Assembly (NCBI GenBank): GCA_934273635.1
Contig: CAKQSV010000001.1
Location: forward strand, 62,001-126,000
DNA: 64,000 nt
Origin: an uncultured Alphaproteobacteria bacterium
Lineage (GTDB): Bacteria; Pseudomonadota; Alphaproteobacteria; RF32; CAG-239
Reading direction: 5' to 3'
Shown: one piece after another, positions 63,601-64,000 of the stretch
How the letters are laid out: each line of letters begins with the position of its first letter
How positions within the stretch are numbered: position 1 is the first letter of the stretch
Notes under the pieces: model-generated
Seen by the model: the letters and a program-made list of their open reading frames with translations, nothing else
Told to the model about the DNA's origin: nothing
Database searches by the model: none
Program-made: the position numbers and the translations under genes

Positions 63601-64000
63601 ACAAACAAAAAGACCAAGCGCCGACACCCGTTCCGGTTCCGGTTAAACAAGAAAATCAGGACAAAGTGCCGGTGGCAACTCCTGTCACAAAACAGGAAGA
63701 AAAGTCCGGTTACGGCAAGTTGTTGGCTGATGAATACAAAATTATGTATGGTGTTGAACCGAAAGTTGTTGACAGCAAAGACCCGAGCGAACACCGCCAA
63801 TATCAGCACTGGATTAATTATAACAACCGCGTTGATGAAGAGCGCAAAGCCAAATATCCCAATAACAACGTTGATATGTATGACTTTTTGACGGAGCGCC
63901 GCCAAAAGCTCGACAAGACGATTGAGGACGCTAAAGCCGCTAAAATTAATGTGGCAGGCAGGTCGCTTGAGGGTTCGGAAGTGGCCAAAGACTATGCCAA
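60633..64000 (+). CDS. Very large protein of unknown function, 5' part (cut by window edge)
   Basis: An open frame that runs from the ATG at 60633 to the window end, 1122 codons so far, with AAGGAG 7 bases upstream. No signal peptide is seen. Residues 1-120 are charged with a Gln/Thr-rich stretch (QAQADTNAQTEQNTDTATRE). Most of the rest is helical. Two Ala/Gly-rich hydrophobic segments lie near residues 592-628 (SAAATVAAGLGGGMAAGLLG) and 646-673 (SLGVAAFSVACSAASAIGTS), a hairpin-like pair. The far part carries a proline-rich linker (PTPVPVPVKQEN). A secreted effector or membrane-inserting protein is possible; I see no recognised domain. Confidence 0.8.
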   Translation, partial: MADMSDAEMNELFEREYLGNPVLRARYDSYNEERKAETRRAWIARRREGIAEEDARAQAQADTNAQTEQNTDTATREDMPTGGDNQENVDNAPAPTEQPRENAAETPTSNYNSDEWQQLLSGENTEFLSTAPMQKGIDREVLRGMNKLPQNFDSLDFEHQQSAINTAKADLKPEEIQQFNEKEVELKKAIAEQYPPKRLVDTSKQLEEAEKHVRDDNVKQSMTNTRAAIMETMIGNINRFANGETVVDQSNIADVYDGSMEMYQYVEEKNPKDEELKQKLETCRGKMNAEIEKYDEANGFQSLSPKDAAEINATYLRAQKQCKDDEKFNPIKTKSDDGKLVSTESLWLAFEFSDEAKREELIGSFNEAVKEKAARSVAVRNKGAKGEKLDEALQDEIDVAFKEEFERMIVTNETAKFAEAEAQKHQKDPSYEPQPYPADRAGADVQNAVNTILSGTKYKVDNKAVVTGFAHHTNEGFGYLNRLGSKIGKETNAVGHMAEGLRKLDNTCIKRFDPYYTIAKTQAKAIRGNIGRQALNQLARYGSSFIPGGNLLYAGYVGGQAAWRLGTKYRRLKKEAKANNRAFSGWKFLKDHAGEIATSAAATVAAGLGGGMAAGLLGKASMAIGSATNFIKTFKRQREKGETWKKSLGVAAFSVACSAASAIGTSSALGYGMHETGLDVQGHHNETITDHNRIEELKNTAPEKLEEMGIVREHGVDPNAEGAFKVSDGKAGFETRDYSAEELKYAEMRNDGVRYSEYLDKQWVHHDYQDPNSSDPLAHSEDAHQNAIQALDKLAETHKDMSSYVDGKFESNSEMLLYKLYQANVLAPNPDAVSDSGQPIGEVLSATDKDGNVVNYQDVFQKALRGEELTETDYQVIHKVEDHVGGQLSVDENGNTTLNDVGKIKDFDHTGDGSRPVDSYNKDADPGYEPNQHPAEDPIYDRFVENKTDYREVLPFVVVHDNQGENRSLAQRIGANPHDLAEQAKKRVKDKQKDQAPTPVPVPVKQENQDKVPVATPVTKQEEKSGYGKLLADEYKIMYGVEPKVVDSKDPSEHRQYQHWINYNNRVDEERKAKYPNNNVDMYDFLTERRQKLDKTIEDAKAAKINVAGRSLEGSEVAKDYA

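Overview
The window looks like a chromosomal segment of an alphaproteobacterium of moderate to low GC, most likely a host-associated or gut-type lineage living with little oxygen. The main evidence is the block mutM - (periplasmic protein) - enoyl-CoA hydratase - rpsT - dnaA - dnaN - recF, an alphaproteobacterial arrangement around the dnaA locus. Supporting families are an ELM1-type protein, an RHH_4 protein, J-domain proteins typical of alphaproteobacteria, the cmk-rpsA pair, a LapA protein beside ihfB, and a RquA-like rhodoquinone methyltransferase. Species-level assignment is inference; no rRNA or tRNA gene was seen.

Layout. 1-350: a GC-rich patch with two copies of the same terminator module 190 nt apart. 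350-3110 (minus): SRP RNA, dnaX, ybaB/ebfC, recR. 3181-5836: LpoA-like lipoprotein, divergent from rsmI and yraN. 5870-18531: Lon-like protease, TPR and membrane proteins, tsaB, a PAS protein without kinase domain, J-domain protein, mutM, enoyl-CoA hydratase. 18652-24238: rpsT, a 1.3 kb gene-poor gap, dnaA, dnaN, recF. 24303-27447: unknown protein, PTS EIIA-Man, HPr, an orphan DNA methyltransferase, two very small Ser-rich ORFs, lolA. 27453-29210 (minus): response regulator and porin. 29746-33096: three consecutive genes sharing a VirB2/TrbC-like membrane domain. 33160-33810: a mosaic of palindromic repeats. 33920-35933: sugar kinase and FucP-type transporter. 36029-43827: unknown and secreted proteins, DUF1349 protein, CbpA-like co-chaperone, ELM1 protein, RquA-like methyltransferase, NarL-type regulator, rsmE. 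43924-46461: cmk and rpsA. 46531-51307 (minus): XRE regulator, yejB, yejA and a membrane protein. 51429-56771: accA, rmuC, ihfB, lapA, accD and a thymidine/AMP phosphorylase. 56904-60426: dnaK and convergent dnaJ with a small basic ORF between them. 60633 to the window end: the first 1122 codons of a very large protein of unknown function.

Functionally, most genes are housekeeping: replication and repair, ribosome maturation, fatty acid synthesis, chaperones and envelope. Metabolism visible here is sugar uptake plus phosphorylation, a regulatory-type PTS fragment, peptide uptake (yejA/yejB only) and probable rhodoquinone synthesis, which would fit fumarate respiration without oxygen. The least explained parts are the VirB2-like trio with its 827-residue fusion protein, the adjacent palindromic repeat mosaic, the giant unfinished protein at the right edge, and two A9 tracts in dnaX that would give a gamma-like short product by slippage.
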